44,527 nucleotides of DNA from Bordetella parapertussis (GTDB lineage: Bacteria; Pseudomonadota; Gammaproteobacteria; Burkholderiales; Burkholderiaceae_C): positions 1 through 44,527 of the forward strand of contig CAMDAN010000008.1 in NCBI GenBank assembly GCA_945888535.1, given 5' to 3'. Within the stretch, counting starts at the first letter, position 1. Each line of letters starts with the position of its first letter. The notes beneath the pieces are model-generated. The model made no database searches. It was not told the DNA's origin and saw only the letters and a program-made list of their open reading frames with translations. The translations under genes and the position numbers were made by a program. Shown here in pieces: positions 1-8,533 of the stretch.

Positions 1-100
1 CGGCGACAACCAATGCCTTAAACGCATTGCTCCGGATCCAGTGCTCGATGCCGCTTTGCGATTTTTGAGTCCCACCCATCTAGGTGCAAATGTCGAATAA
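1..100 (+). CDS. C-terminal end of an unidentified protein (partial)
   Basis: An open frame enters from the left edge (codons begin at base 2) and stops at TAA 98-100, giving about 32 residues ending HLGANVE. It overlaps the start of the following GtrA-like gene by 11 to 17 bases, depending on the start used, which suggests translational coupling. GtrA genes often follow a family 2 glycosyltransferase (polyprenyl-phosphate sugar synthase), so that is one guess, but 32 residues do not identify it. The other two forward frames hit stops within this stretch. Confidence 0.4.
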   Translation, partial: GDNQCLKRIAPDPVLDAALRFLSPTHLGANVE

Positions 101-581
101 GGTGAGTCTGCAAGAACGTTCGCTGGCTGCCATCGATTGGCTGAAAAGTATCCGCTATATCAAATTTGGATTGGTCGGTGCCAGCGGTACGGTCGTCAAC
201 ATGGTGGTTTTGTATTTGGGCCATGAATTTTTGTTTCAATCCCTTGAGGGCCCTGAAGGCAAGCCCTACGCTTCGCTGGCTTTGGCAATCTCTATTGCGA
301 CCCTTAACAACTTTACTTGGAACCGCCTGTGGACGTGGTCCGACCGTGTGCGAACTGCTAACACGCAAGGCGATGCAAGATTGCACATCGCGCCAACGCC
401 GCTTATCAATCAATTCGGGAAATATGCGCTCGCTTCTTGGTTTGGAATTGCGCTGCAATACGGCCTGACGCTATGGCTGGCCCATGCGATGCATTACATG
501 CTGGCCAACGTCATCGCCATCGTTGTGGCCAGTGTCAGTAATTTTGTCGCCAACGACCGCTGGACTTTTCGCAAAAGATAA
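84..581 (+). CDS. GtrA-like membrane protein
   Basis: A protein of about 165 residues with four predicted membrane segments (roughly residues 27-50, 62-80, 110-130 and 138-158) and the GtrA-type pattern: an early FGLVGASGT segment, NNFTWNRLWTW in the middle, and a VSNFVANDRWTF end. GtrA proteins are small membrane proteins thought to help move undecaprenyl- or polyprenyl-linked sugars across the inner membrane for O-antigen, cell-wall or glycan modification. The start is either GTG 84 or ATG 90, the third codon; ATG 90 is equally possible. The next gene, a GT39 glycosyltransferase that would use such a lipid-linked sugar, begins 10 bases downstream, so the two probably act together. Family assignment is good; the sugar is unknown. 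Confidence 0.85.
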   Translation: MQMSNKVSLQERSLAAIDWLKSIRYIKFGLVGASGTVVNMVVLYLGHEFLFQSLEGPEGKPYASLALAISIATLNNFTWNRLWTWSDRVRTANTQGDARLHIAPTPLINQFGKYALASWFGIALQYGLTLWLAHAMHYMLANVIAIVVASVSNFVANDRWTFRKR

Positions 582-591
582 CTCTTAGCCC

Positions 592-2352
592 ATGCCAATC
601 GCACCTGCCTCGACTCCGCATGCTTCGCACACCTCGGTGTGGCTTTGGGTAGCTTTGATTGTCTTTGCCGCCGCGCTATATCTCTTTGGTTTAGGTGGAT
701 CCTACGCTCCTACCAACGGCGATGAGATGGTCTATATCCATATCGCACGGCTTACCGCGGCCACGGGCCACTGGCTTCCTCTCCAATCCGATATCGTTAA
801 TTTACGCAACACCAAGCCGCCATTTTTATTTTGGCAAGCCATGGTTGCGGGTGACTGGGGAAACCATTGGACGATGTTCGCCCTGCGGCTTCCCAGTGTT
901 TTGTACTCCTTTTTTACAGCAGGCATCATTGCCGCCTTAACCCACCGAATTGCCAATAACTGGCGCACGGCTTGCCTTGCAGCAGTGGTCTATCTGACGT
1001 TTTTTTCCACCTTTCGCTACGGCCGCGCTTACCTCACCTCCGGACCTGAGACATTTTGGCTGGCCTTACCCGTGTTCTATTTGCTTTGGAATGCAAAGGA
1101 AATAGCCAAGACGCCCATCGCTTGGAAAACTTTTACGTGGTTTGGTTTAGCGATTGGCGTGGGCTTGCTCTATAAATCCTTTGCCCTGGTGGCACCTGCG
1201 GCTGCCACCTTGTGGTTTGTTTTGCTGTGGCTTGAGCCCTCACTGCAATGGAGATCGTTGCTGCGCACCACCGTGGGCGTGACGTGGAGCGCGTTGTTGG
1301 CTTTGGGAATTTTTTGCCTCTGGTTTGTGATCGATCCGAACCCGAGTGCGGTTTGGCAAGAATTTGTTGTGGCTGAGAATGCAGGAAAAATGTCTGGCTC
1401 GCAAGGCTATTGGCATGCTGCATTGTTTGGGGACTATCCACTGTGGACGCAGTTGCTGGCTTACCCCGAAAACTCCGGCCTGATGTGGTTTGTAGTGATG
1501 GGTTTAGCGTGGGCGGTAGTAAGCGCTGGGCTAAAAAATAAAGTTCGCACCCCTTGGATGCCTGCCCAAGGCACCTTAATGATTTGGCTTTTGGTTTGGC
1601 TGGTTATTTTTTCCATCCCCAGCCAACGCTCTGCCAGGTACGTGATTCCTGCGATGCCCGCCCTGGCGATGGTGCTGGCCCTTTATTGGGATCGGATTGC
1701 GCGCTTTTGGTTTTTTATCACTATGGGAATTTCTGCAATTGCCTTTGTCATGCTGGGACGTATCGCCTGGGTAATGGGTGACATGGGCATCGGCTTGGAA
1801 TGGGATCTTTGGACGACATTAACGCTCACCACAGCGGGTGGTTTGGCCGCCATTGCAGGCGTTTTTAAATCCCAGTGGACACGCAATAGTGCTTTATTTG
1901 CCTGCCTGTGTGTGTACGCCAGTTTCAGCGCCATGGTCGCACCATTGGACAGCCCAGCGGCTCAGTACAGTGAAACAGTCAAGGCGCAGCTACAAGGAAA
2001 ACGCATCGCCGTTCCCAATGGTTTTACCGGGCAATACGAACGATTTGGCTTTGTTTTACCGGGCAACACGCTCATACCTTATGACGCAGAAGGCCGCAAT
2101 ACGGGCGCATTGCATCCCGACATGCCGCCCGCTGAGCGCTTGGTGTTTTTGCTGGAAAACCACGATGCTGTCGTATGGTTACAAGAAGACGCACAACGAA
2201 CCGATGCACTGTGCGCGGCAAAGTGCAAAGTTCTCGGGCAGCGCTGGCATGTCAAAAGCCGCCACCGCGAAGGCGAAATTACCTGGTCCAACCTTTGGCA
2301 TCCCGACCAATGGCTTTTTGGTCGTGAATGGCTTTTCACACTCCAAAAATAG
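592..2352 (+). CDS. GT39/ArnT-like membrane glycosyltransferase
   Basis: A 586-residue polytopic membrane protein with about 11-13 hydrophobic segments followed by a soluble C-terminal part from about residue 440. The first periplasmic loop holds the acidic pair of the GT39/PMT/ArnT fold (NGDE, residues 42-45), and NTKPPFLFW at about 73-81 is characteristic of ArnT-like enzymes. Such enzymes transfer a sugar from a polyprenyl phosphate donor to lipid A, protein or another acceptor on the periplasmic face. The gene follows the GtrA-like flippase by 10 bases, which fits a donor-flipping and transfer pair. It ends 7 bases before the convergent membrane-protein gene. Neither donor nor acceptor can be read from sequence, so I do not call it arnT; there are no arnBCADEF genes here. 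Confidence 0.85.
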   Translation: MPIAPASTPHASHTSVWLWVALIVFAAALYLFGLGGSYAPTNGDEMVYIHIARLTAATGHWLPLQSDIVNLRNTKPPFLFWQAMVAGDWGNHWTMFALRLPSVLYSFFTAGIIAALTHRIANNWRTACLAAVVYLTFFSTFRYGRAYLTSGPETFWLALPVFYLLWNAKEIAKTPIAWKTFTWFGLAIGVGLLYKSFALVAPAAATLWFVLLWLEPSLQWRSLLRTTVGVTWSALLALGIFCLWFVIDPNPSAVWQEFVVAENAGKMSGSQGYWHAALFGDYPLWTQLLAYPENSGLMWFVVMGLAWAVVSAGLKNKVRTPWMPAQGTLMIWLLVWLVIFSIPSQRSARYVIPAMPALAMVLALYWDRIARFWFFITMGISAIAFVMLGRIAWVMGDMGIGLEWDLWTTLTLTTAGGLAAIAGVFKSQWTRNSALFACLCVYASFSAMVAPLDSPAAQYSETVKAQLQGKRIAVPNGFTGQYERFGFVLPGNTLIPYDAEGRNTGALHPDMPPAERLVFLLENHDAVVWLQEDAQRTDALCAAKCKVLGQRWHVKSRHREGEITWSNLWHPDQWLFGREWLFTLQK

Positions 2353-2359
2353 TTGGTAT

Positions 2360-3004
2360 TTATCTAACCCGCAACGCCATTCGCACCAAATAAATATGCA
2401 AAACCACCCAAAGCCATGGGTCAAGCAATGCATCCCACACGTTGCCCGTAGGTAATCGCAAGAGTGTGAAGATAACGACGGCCGACACGACCAAGCCGCC
2501 AGCGCTTCTCAAACCTGCAATGCCTTGAAAAATCCAAGGCAACAAACCGAACAACAGCGCAACCCCAGCACTCCAAGGCGAAAAGCCCCACGCATAAAGT
2601 TGCATAGGTACCAAAGCCAAGGTGTCTAGCAACAAAAGCCAACCCAAAACGACACCTGATAAAGCAAACGCCATATTGACACCACTGCGCGGGGACTGGC
2701 GGGCTTTCAAGGTCCAGGCAGCGATTGGCCAACGGCTGTAAAGATGCTGCCCTGCACATAGCACGGCAAGCACACTAGGCGCTTGAAAGGCCAGGCCCAA
2801 CCAGTACACCGGCCCCCATGTGCCGGGAATACATGCGATGACAGCTACAACCCAAACGATAAGGTGGCGCCTGACACCCACACTTTGAGACAACAAGCTG
2901 TTTAATAGCGCAGCCATCACAACACCCCAACCCACATGCATAGCCCACGGCAAATGGGCAAGCGAGGGCAAGCTAGGCGCCAATGCGTCCCATGCTACTG
3001 TCAT
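2360..3004 (-). CDS. Hypothetical polytopic membrane protein
   Basis: A 214-residue hydrophobic protein with about six predicted membrane segments and few charged residues apart from a basic C-terminus (RMALRVR). I recognise no family motif. Its ATG overlaps the stop of the upstream sialidase-like gene by four bases (ATGA, 3001-3004), so the two are almost certainly co-translated and functionally linked. It could be a membrane partner or anchor for the sialidase-like protein, but that is inference from position only. Confidence 0.7.
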   Translation of the reverse strand: MTVAWDALAPSLPSLAHLPWAMHVGWGVVMAALLNSLLSQSVGVRRHLIVWVVAVIACIPGTWGPVYWLGLAFQAPSVLAVLCAGQHLYSRWPIAAWTLKARQSPRSGVNMAFALSGVVLGWLLLLDTLALVPMQLYAWGFSPWSAGVALLFGLLPWIFQGIAGLRSAGGLVVSAVVIFTLLRLPTGNVWDALLDPWLWVVLHIYLVRMALRVR

Positions 3005-4206
3005 GGCTTATCCTTCTCGTTGGATGCGCTTGAATTTCGAGGGGTTTGGTTTGCATTTAAATCCAGGCGCTGCCACGCAATGCTGCGACGTTGGTCGGTG
3101 TAGCTGATCCAAAGACTGTTGTGAGTTTGAACGATGGCGGGATACGAAAACTCTTGTCCGGCGGAACCCTCCTCCAGTCGCAGCGAAGTTCTCCACTCCA
3201 GCCCATTGTGCGAGCGGCTCAATGCCAATCTTTCGCGCGAATGGGGGGAGTCGTTATGGACCAACCAATGCTGCCCTTGGGATCGAAGGGTCGCGATCGC
3301 TGAGTCCGGATTATCTAAAGCCAAGTCGGGTAAATCTGTCCAGTTCTGCCCCGCATCAACGGTTTGGGCTGCAATGATTTTTCCAACTTCTCGGTTGTCA
3401 CGCATCAACGCCATCCAATGCGTCGGCGTATGGGCTATCAATGCGGGCTGCAAGGCATAGCGCTTATTCGATATTCGCACCATACCCACAAAATTGCCTT
3501 TGCTGTCAAACCGTAGGGCGATGGGATACTTAAAACCCAACTCGAAATACGCGGGCAGCACCATGCCGCCATCCGCCAAAGGAAGCGGCGCCGTTCGGAC
3601 TAAAAAGCTGGTATTCCACAACCACGACAAGGGTAGAAGCCCGACAGGCTCAAATTCCAAGTCTGCGCTTTGAGAATCTTGGCGTTGCTGTAAGTGCAAG
3701 ATACGCCCCGCTGCCCAGCCACCCCAACCCGTCGCCACGACAAACAAATGCATGCGTCCGCTCGCGTCGAGCCATGCCACAGGATTGCCCAACCGGCGCA
3801 GGCCAAATCCCAATTGCGAACCCATATCGTGGCGGTTCACCACAAAGCGAGCTGCACCCCAAGTCTGGGTGGCTCGGTTAAAAATTGCGCTTGCAATTTG
3901 AACATTGGGAGCGCTTTCGCGGTCGCCGGCAAACCAAAATGCCATGAGCGCATCCGGCTGGTTGTCTGGCATCGCCACCAGGGTACTCGCATGCGCAGCC
4001 ATGGCGCCCTCCGGCATGGGAATATGCCCTTTGGCACCCATCTTCCAATCAACATCAGAAGAAACTTCCAATGGGCTCTGAGAGATAGGAACAAGCGCTA
4101 AAGCAGGTGAGACGGTGGTCGAACGCTCAGACACTCCAAACGCCACCAACGCTCCCGCCAACAGAGCGGCACCCATCAAACGCAGTAAAACGGAAGGTAT
4201 ATCCAT
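3001..4206 (-). CDS. Sialidase-like (BNR repeat) exported protein
   Basis: A 401-residue protein with an N-terminal membrane or signal segment (about residues 5-25) and a beta-propeller-like body. Recurrent Asp-box-like turns are visible, such as VDAGQNWTDL and HNGLEWRTSL, plus YTDQRRSIAW near the C-terminus. This is the pattern of exo-alpha-sialidase/BNR proteins, which are usually periplasmic or surface glycan-binding or glycan-cleaving proteins. I did not verify a full sialidase active site (arginine triad, Tyr/Glu pair), so enzymatic activity is uncertain. It is the first gene of a two-gene unit with the overlapping membrane protein and is divergent from pirin. With the GtrA/GT39 pair it suggests a block for surface glycan handling. 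Confidence 0.75.
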   Translation of the reverse strand: MDIPSVLLRLMGAALLAGALVAFGVSERSTTVSPALALVPISQSPLEVSSDVDWKMGAKGHIPMPEGAMAAHASTLVAMPDNQPDALMAFWFAGDRESAPNVQIASAIFNRATQTWGAARFVVNRHDMGSQLGFGLRRLGNPVAWLDASGRMHLFVVATGWGGWAAGRILHLQQRQDSQSADLEFEPVGLLPLSWLWNTSFLVRTAPLPLADGGMVLPAYFELGFKYPIALRFDSKGNFVGMVRISNKRYALQPALIAHTPTHWMALMRDNREVGKIIAAQTVDAGQNWTDLPDLALDNPDSAIATLRSQGQHWLVHNDSPHSRERLALSRSHNGLEWRTSLRLEEGSAGQEFSYPAIVQTHNSLWISYTDQRRSIAWQRLDLNANQTPRNSSASNEKDKP

Positions 4207-4318
4207 GGTGCAATCTTATCGGTAGTTAAAACACCCCTATGCCGTGAAGGTGCGGCACGGAGTAGGCCCATCGAAAATTGCGCTTTAATAGTGCTTTGAT
4301 TCTTTTTACATTGTGTGT

Positions 4319-5335
4319 ATGAACCCCAGCATTTTGAGTGTGGCCCCCTTGGCTTTTCCTTGGCAAACCTTGGACCCGTTTTTGTTTTGCGTGCACCACA
4401 ACGACGCTTACCCGCCGGGTAACGCCGCCATGGGCCCTAGCGTACCGTTAACTGGGCGCGATCTTGGGCAAGACTTTGCTGGCAAAGACGGGTGGAGCAT
4501 GTACCACGGTAAAACCGTCCCCGGCTTTCCTGCGCATCCGCACCGTGGCTTTGAGACCGTCACCATCGTTCGCCAAGGGCATATTGACCACTCCGACTCC
4601 TTGGGCGCCATCGCTCGCTTTGGCGCTGGAGATGTTCAATGGCTGACCGCGGGGAAAGGCATTGTTCACTGCGAAATGTTTCCCCTGCGTCACACCGACC
4701 AACCCAATCCAGCCGAACTCTTTCAAATTTGGCTCAATCTCCCTGCCAAAAACAAAATGGCAGAGCCGCACTTCACCATGCTTTGGAATGAAAGTATTGA
4801 ACGCGTGAAAATTCTTGACAATGAAAAACGGGCCACCAATGTTGTCGTTGTGGCGGGGGTTCTTAACGATGCCAAAGGTCTTCCGCCACCACCCCACTCC
4901 TGGGCCAGCCAATCGGATTCTGACCTCGCAATTTTCACGGTTCGTATGGAGCCCGGTGCCCGTTGGACTTTGCCTGTAGCCACGAACCCAAAAACGCGCC
5001 GCCAACTGTATTTTTTTAAAGGGGTCACACTCAACGTAGCGGGTGAAACCGTTGGCGTGCGTTCGGTCATAGAAGTTCGAGCCACCGATGCCGTTGAAAT
5101 CATCAATGGGGAGGAAACCTCTGAGCTTTTGATGCTACAGGGCTGCCCGATTGGCGAGCCCGTTGCGCAATACGGTCCGTTTGTAATGAATACCCAAGAA
5201 GAAATTCACCAGGCTTTTGCCGATTACCGTCGCACCGAATTTGGCGGATGGCCTTGGGGTCAAAGTGACCCCGTTCATCCGCGCGAAAAGAGCCGCTTCG
5301 CGCAGCATGCGAGTGGCGTTTTAGAAACGCCGTGA
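4319..5335 (+). CDS. Pirin family protein
   Basis: A 338-residue bicupin protein. The N-terminal cupin has the pirin signature HPHRGFET (residues 73-80) and HCEMFP (117-122), so the four metal ligands H73, H75, H117 and E119 are all present. Bacterial pirins bind iron or nickel; some show quercetinase activity and others act as redox-responsive regulators. At 338 residues it is longer than the usual 230-300, with the extra length in a C-terminal extension (about 285-338). I chose ATG 4319; an in-frame GTG lies two codons upstream at 4313. It stands alone, divergent from the sialidase-like gene and convergent with the transporter operon. Confidence 0.9.
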   Translation: MNPSILSVAPLAFPWQTLDPFLFCVHHNDAYPPGNAAMGPSVPLTGRDLGQDFAGKDGWSMYHGKTVPGFPAHPHRGFETVTIVRQGHIDHSDSLGAIARFGAGDVQWLTAGKGIVHCEMFPLRHTDQPNPAELFQIWLNLPAKNKMAEPHFTMLWNESIERVKILDNEKRATNVVVVAGVLNDAKGLPPPPHSWASQSDSDLAIFTVRMEPGARWTLPVATNPKTRRQLYFFKGVTLNVAGETVGVRSVIEVRATDAVEIINGEETSELLMLQGCPIGEPVAQYGPFVMNTQEEIHQAFADYRRTEFGGWPWGQSDPVHPREKSRFAQHASGVLETP

Positions 5336-5519
5336 CACATACCAAATTTTAGGCACTCGGTCGGTGTTCAATAGCAGTGAGTCAAACAAGCGCACCAAGA
5401 CCTCTGTGCGTGGAACACGCCTCTTTGAATTGCACCGTCAAAACGGCAAAGCCCGAACATGACAAAGGCCTTGACAAAGACATCACGTGTTCAGTTCCCA
5501 CCATTTGAAGACAAAAACA

Positions 5520-6746
5520 TTACGGAACGTCGACGCCAATCGCTGGCCAATGCCTGCGAAGGAAGATCCAAGCGACAAGGCCAATGCCCATCATGCACAA
5601 GGATGCCGTTGCCAGCCCTACCGTGGAGTGCATCACCCAAGGCGCGATCAGACCCGCCACAATGCCGTTGGAGCCAGAGCCAATGAACATTTGCAAAGAC
5701 GAGGCCATCCCTCGCCGATCGGGATGCAAATCAAGAATCAGCAGGGTCACCACAGGGACCATCATGGCCCAACCGAATGCAAAAATCCCCAAAGGCCAAA
5801 GCGCCCAACTGACATGCGCTGTAAATAGAAGGTTGGCAATGAGATTGACCACACCAATGCACAGCATGATCACAAAGCCATTCCGAATTTGCCGCTTCTG
5901 AGAGAGTTTTCCTGCAACTCGGCCGCTGACCCAAGCGCCCGACATAATCCCGCCAATGGTGACAAGGAAACACCAAAAAAATTGCTGCGGCTGCAATTGC
6001 AAATGTTCGCCTAAGAAAACAGGAGCACTCAAAATATACAAAAACATTCCATTGAACGGAACGCCACTGGCCAAAGCCAACAGTAAAAACCGTGGATCTG
6101 CGCCCAGTTGCCAATAACCAGCAAGCAAATTTTTAATATGAAAGTGCTGGCGTTGGGTGGGGTGCAAAGTCTCAGGCAAAAGCCGGTAGTTCGCGATCCA
6201 CAAAACCACACCCAGCGCGGCCAAGAACCAAAAAATAGCGTGCCAAGAACTGTGAATCAGTAACCACCCACCTAGAAGCGGAGCTATTGCAGGCGCTGCA
6301 CCAAAGAAAAGCGTGATCTGGCTCATCACCTTTTGGGCCTGCGATGGTGCGTACATATCGCGCACCACCGCCCGCGCAATCACAATGCCTGCGCCGGTGG
6401 ACAGCCCTTGCATGGCTCGAAAGAAAATCAGCTGCCCAATGCTTTGCGACAAAGCGCAACCCACCGAAGCCAGAGTAAAGACACCCAAACCCCAAAGCAC
6501 CACCGGCCTGCGGCCAAAGCTATCTGAAATAGCCCCATGAAATAAAGCCATGAAAGCGAATCCAAAGAGATAAGCTGAAAGGGTTTGCTGCATCTGCAAC
6601 GGCGTAGCTCCCAACGAAGCCGAAATCCCAGAAAACGCAGGCAAGTAAGTGTCAATCGAGAACGGGCCGAGCATGCCCAACACAGCCAACAAAATTGCAA
6701 AAGCCCATTGCGGCAAACGCCAAAGAGTGTGTGCGTCAGGATGCAT
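5520..6746 (-). CDS. Bcr/CflA family MFS drug efflux transporter
   Basis: A 408-residue transporter with twelve predicted membrane segments. The first carries the Bcr/CflA-type motif GPFSIDTYLPAF, and the loop between segments 2 and 3 carries the MFS motif A (GAISDSFGRRPV). Segment 4 is followed by ARAVVRDM, typical of the drug:H+ antiporter-1 group. Family members export bicyclomycin, sulfonamides, chloramphenicol or cysteine; the substrate here is unknown. It is the last gene of the minus-strand unit gntR - NiCoT - EamA - MFS, 6 bases after the EamA stop, so it may be coexpressed with those exporters. Confidence 0.9.
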   Translation of the reverse strand: MHPDAHTLWRLPQWAFAILLAVLGMLGPFSIDTYLPAFSGISASLGATPLQMQQTLSAYLFGFAFMALFHGAISDSFGRRPVVLWGLGVFTLASVGCALSQSIGQLIFFRAMQGLSTGAGIVIARAVVRDMYAPSQAQKVMSQITLFFGAAPAIAPLLGGWLLIHSSWHAIFWFLAALGVVLWIANYRLLPETLHPTQRQHFHIKNLLAGYWQLGADPRFLLLALASGVPFNGMFLYILSAPVFLGEHLQLQPQQFFWCFLVTIGGIMSGAWVSGRVAGKLSQKRQIRNGFVIMLCIGVVNLIANLLFTAHVSWALWPLGIFAFGWAMMVPVVTLLILDLHPDRRGMASSLQMFIGSGSNGIVAGLIAPWVMHSTVGLATASLCMMGIGLVAWIFLRRHWPAIGVDVP

Positions 6747-6752
6747 AAAGAC

Positions 6753-7688
6753 TCAAGGTAACGCCACTGCAGGCTTGCGAGAAAACAAAGAAGCGCCAAA
6801 CAAATTGAGCAACAAGCCCGCCATCAGCAATGCCCCTCCCGCAAAATGAATCGGCGTCAAAGTTTCTCCAAATACCAGCCAGCCAGTAGTCAAGCCCACC
6901 AACGGGACTAACAAGCTAAAAGGAGCCACCCGGTTGGCCGGGTATTTTGAAAGCATGCGGGTCCACACGCCGTAACCAAACAAGGTCGCACCCCAAGCCA
7001 AGTACGCCAAGGCCCCAAAAGATTGCCATTCAAAATGCGCGAGCGAATAGGCAATCGCCTCTGGGCCCTCTAGCCAGAGCGAGAGCAGCAAAAAAGGAAT
7101 CGGCGGAACCAGACTGGCCCAAACCACAAACGCCTGCTGGTCCATAGGCCCAAACTGCCCCAGTGAACGCGTAACAATATTGCCACCGGCCCACATCACA
7201 GCAGCAGCCACCGTCAGCCCAAACCCGGCCAAGGGCATGCTGATGCCATGGGCACTCCCAATCAAAACCAAACCGACGCCGGCTAAAGCCAAGCCCGCAA
7301 TTTGATTGATCTGCCAGCGCTCCTTCAGCCACAGGGCAGCGAACAGCATCGTAAAAAAAGCTTGTGATTGCAATACCAAAGATGCCAAGCCGGAAGGCAT
7401 GCCCATATGAATTGCGGAAAACAAGAAGGCAAATTGGCCGACTGAGATCGTCATTCCGTAGAGCAGATACCACCGCAACGGAACTTTGGGAGCTTTAAAA
7501 AATAAGAGTGCGGGAAAAGCAGCGAGAACAAAACGCAAACAACCCAAAAGCAAGGGCGGAACACCCACCACGCCTATCTTGATCACAGCAAAGTTCATTC
7601 CCCAAACCCACACTACGACCATCATGACAGCCAAGTCTGCAGGGGCTATTGAGACAAGCCCCGACTTCTTCACATAGGAATCGGGCAT
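6753..7688 (-). CDS. EamA/DMT family transporter
   Basis: A 311-residue membrane protein with ten predicted segments arranged as two EamA repeats, the usual drug/metabolite transporter layout. WGMNFAVIKIGV in the first segment is typical of the EamA/RhaT group, whose members export amino acids, purines or other metabolites. I place the start at ATG 7688 (MPDSYVKK), two bases after the stop of the upstream metal-efflux gene; the frame also opens 15 codons further up, but that would overlap the upstream gene. It is third in a four-gene operon under a GntR regulator and probably exports a small metabolite. Confidence 0.88.
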   Translation of the reverse strand: MPDSYVKKSGLVSIAPADLAVMMVVVWVWGMNFAVIKIGVVGVPPLLLGCLRFVLAAFPALLFFKAPKVPLRWYLLYGMTISVGQFAFLFSAIHMGMPSGLASLVLQSQAFFTMLFAALWLKERWQINQIAGLALAGVGLVLIGSAHGISMPLAGFGLTVAAAVMWAGGNIVTRSLGQFGPMDQQAFVVWASLVPPIPFLLLSLWLEGPEAIAYSLAHFEWQSFGALAYLAWGATLFGYGVWTRMLSKYPANRVAPFSLLVPLVGLTTGWLVFGETLTPIHFAGGALLMAGLLLNLFGASLFSRKPAVALP

Positions 7689-7690
7689 TT

Positions 7691-8527
7691 TTAAGCGTGT
7701 GCTCCGAAAATCAGAGCACTCCAACCTTCCCAAGCGATGTAGGAACCCACCACCAGCATCAATGCGCTAGAAAGGTAAGGCGCTTTCTCTGCGAAAGCAC
7801 CAAAGCCGCCCCAGGCTTTAGAAGCATGCCGCACGCTTAATGCAGCTAAGGCGCCAGAGGCCACCATCGTGAGTGCCAGCCCCACACTGAAACTTAAAAC
7901 CAACGCAGCGCCCAAAGCAAATTGTTTCAGTTGTAAACAAAGAAGGAGCACGGTGATCGATGCCGGGCAAGGTATTAAACCCCCGGTTAAACCAAACATC
8001 ACTATTTGCCCATTAGTTACGTGTTGGCCCGTAAAACGATGGCGAATTTGCTCTGCGTGGGCTTGCGCATGCGCATCCACAGCACCGGCGTGATGGTGAT
8101 CGTGGTGGTGGTGATGGTGATGGTGATTTTGCTTATGTTCATGCCCATGGTCGTGCCCATGGTCATGAGCGTGATGTTGACGGTTCGCTTTGTGGACGCG
8201 CCAGGCCATCCAAATCGCGGTCGCAATAATCAACGCGCCACTGAGTAATTGGAAATAGGGCTCGCTTGCCAAGACGTCACTGTTTTGCCCAAAATAAAGC
8301 CCCACCAAAGCCAATGCCCATACCACTGCAGTATGGGAGACGGTAGCGGAAAGCCCCAAGAGTACGGCCTGTGCAACGGTTCCCCGAACAGCGATGATGA
8401 AAGCGGCCATCATCGTTTTAGAGTGTCCTGGCTCTAGACCATGCAAAGCACCCAAAGCAATGGCGCTGGGAACAAACAACCACGCACTGCCAGAACCTTG
8501 CTGGAGCATCGATGAGAAATCTATCAT
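7691..8527 (-). CDS. Nickel/cobalt efflux protein, RcnA/NicO family
   Basis: A 278-residue inner-membrane protein. The family motif HGLEPGHSKTMMAA is at residues 29-42 and the second conserved motif GGLIPCPAS at 182-190. Between membrane segments 3 and 4 lies a striking histidine-rich loop (about residues 118-164, some 22 His, including eight in a row), as in RcnA, where such loops bind Ni2+ or Co2+. There are six predicted membrane segments. It starts 6 bases after the gntR stop and is followed 2 bases later by an EamA gene, so it is translated in an operon with them. No RcnR-type metal sensor is nearby, so it may be controlled by the GntR regulator instead of by metal, unlike classical rcnA. 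Confidence 0.9.
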   Translation of the reverse strand: MIDFSSMLQQGSGSAWLFVPSAIALGALHGLEPGHSKTMMAAFIIAVRGTVAQAVLLGLSATVSHTAVVWALALVGLYFGQNSDVLASEPYFQLLSGALIIATAIWMAWRVHKANRQHHAHDHGHDHGHEHKQNHHHHHHHHDHHHAGAVDAHAQAHAEQIRHRFTGQHVTNGQIVMFGLTGGLIPCPASITVLLLCLQLKQFALGAALVLSFSVGLALTMVASGALAALSVRHASKAWGGFGAFAEKAPYLSSALMLVVGSYIAWEGWSALIFGAHA

Positions 8528-8533
8528 TTGGTT

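Noticed and set aside
592..2352. Calling the GT39 gene arnT (lipid A aminoarabinose transferase)
   Set aside because: Only the fold and general motifs fit; the rest of the arn genes are absent, so the specific name is not supported.
8085..8180. Repeated triplets on the plus strand that look like a tandem repeat or small CRISPR-like array
   Set aside because: They encode the histidine-rich loop of the metal efflux protein on the minus strand; units are not separated by unique spacers.
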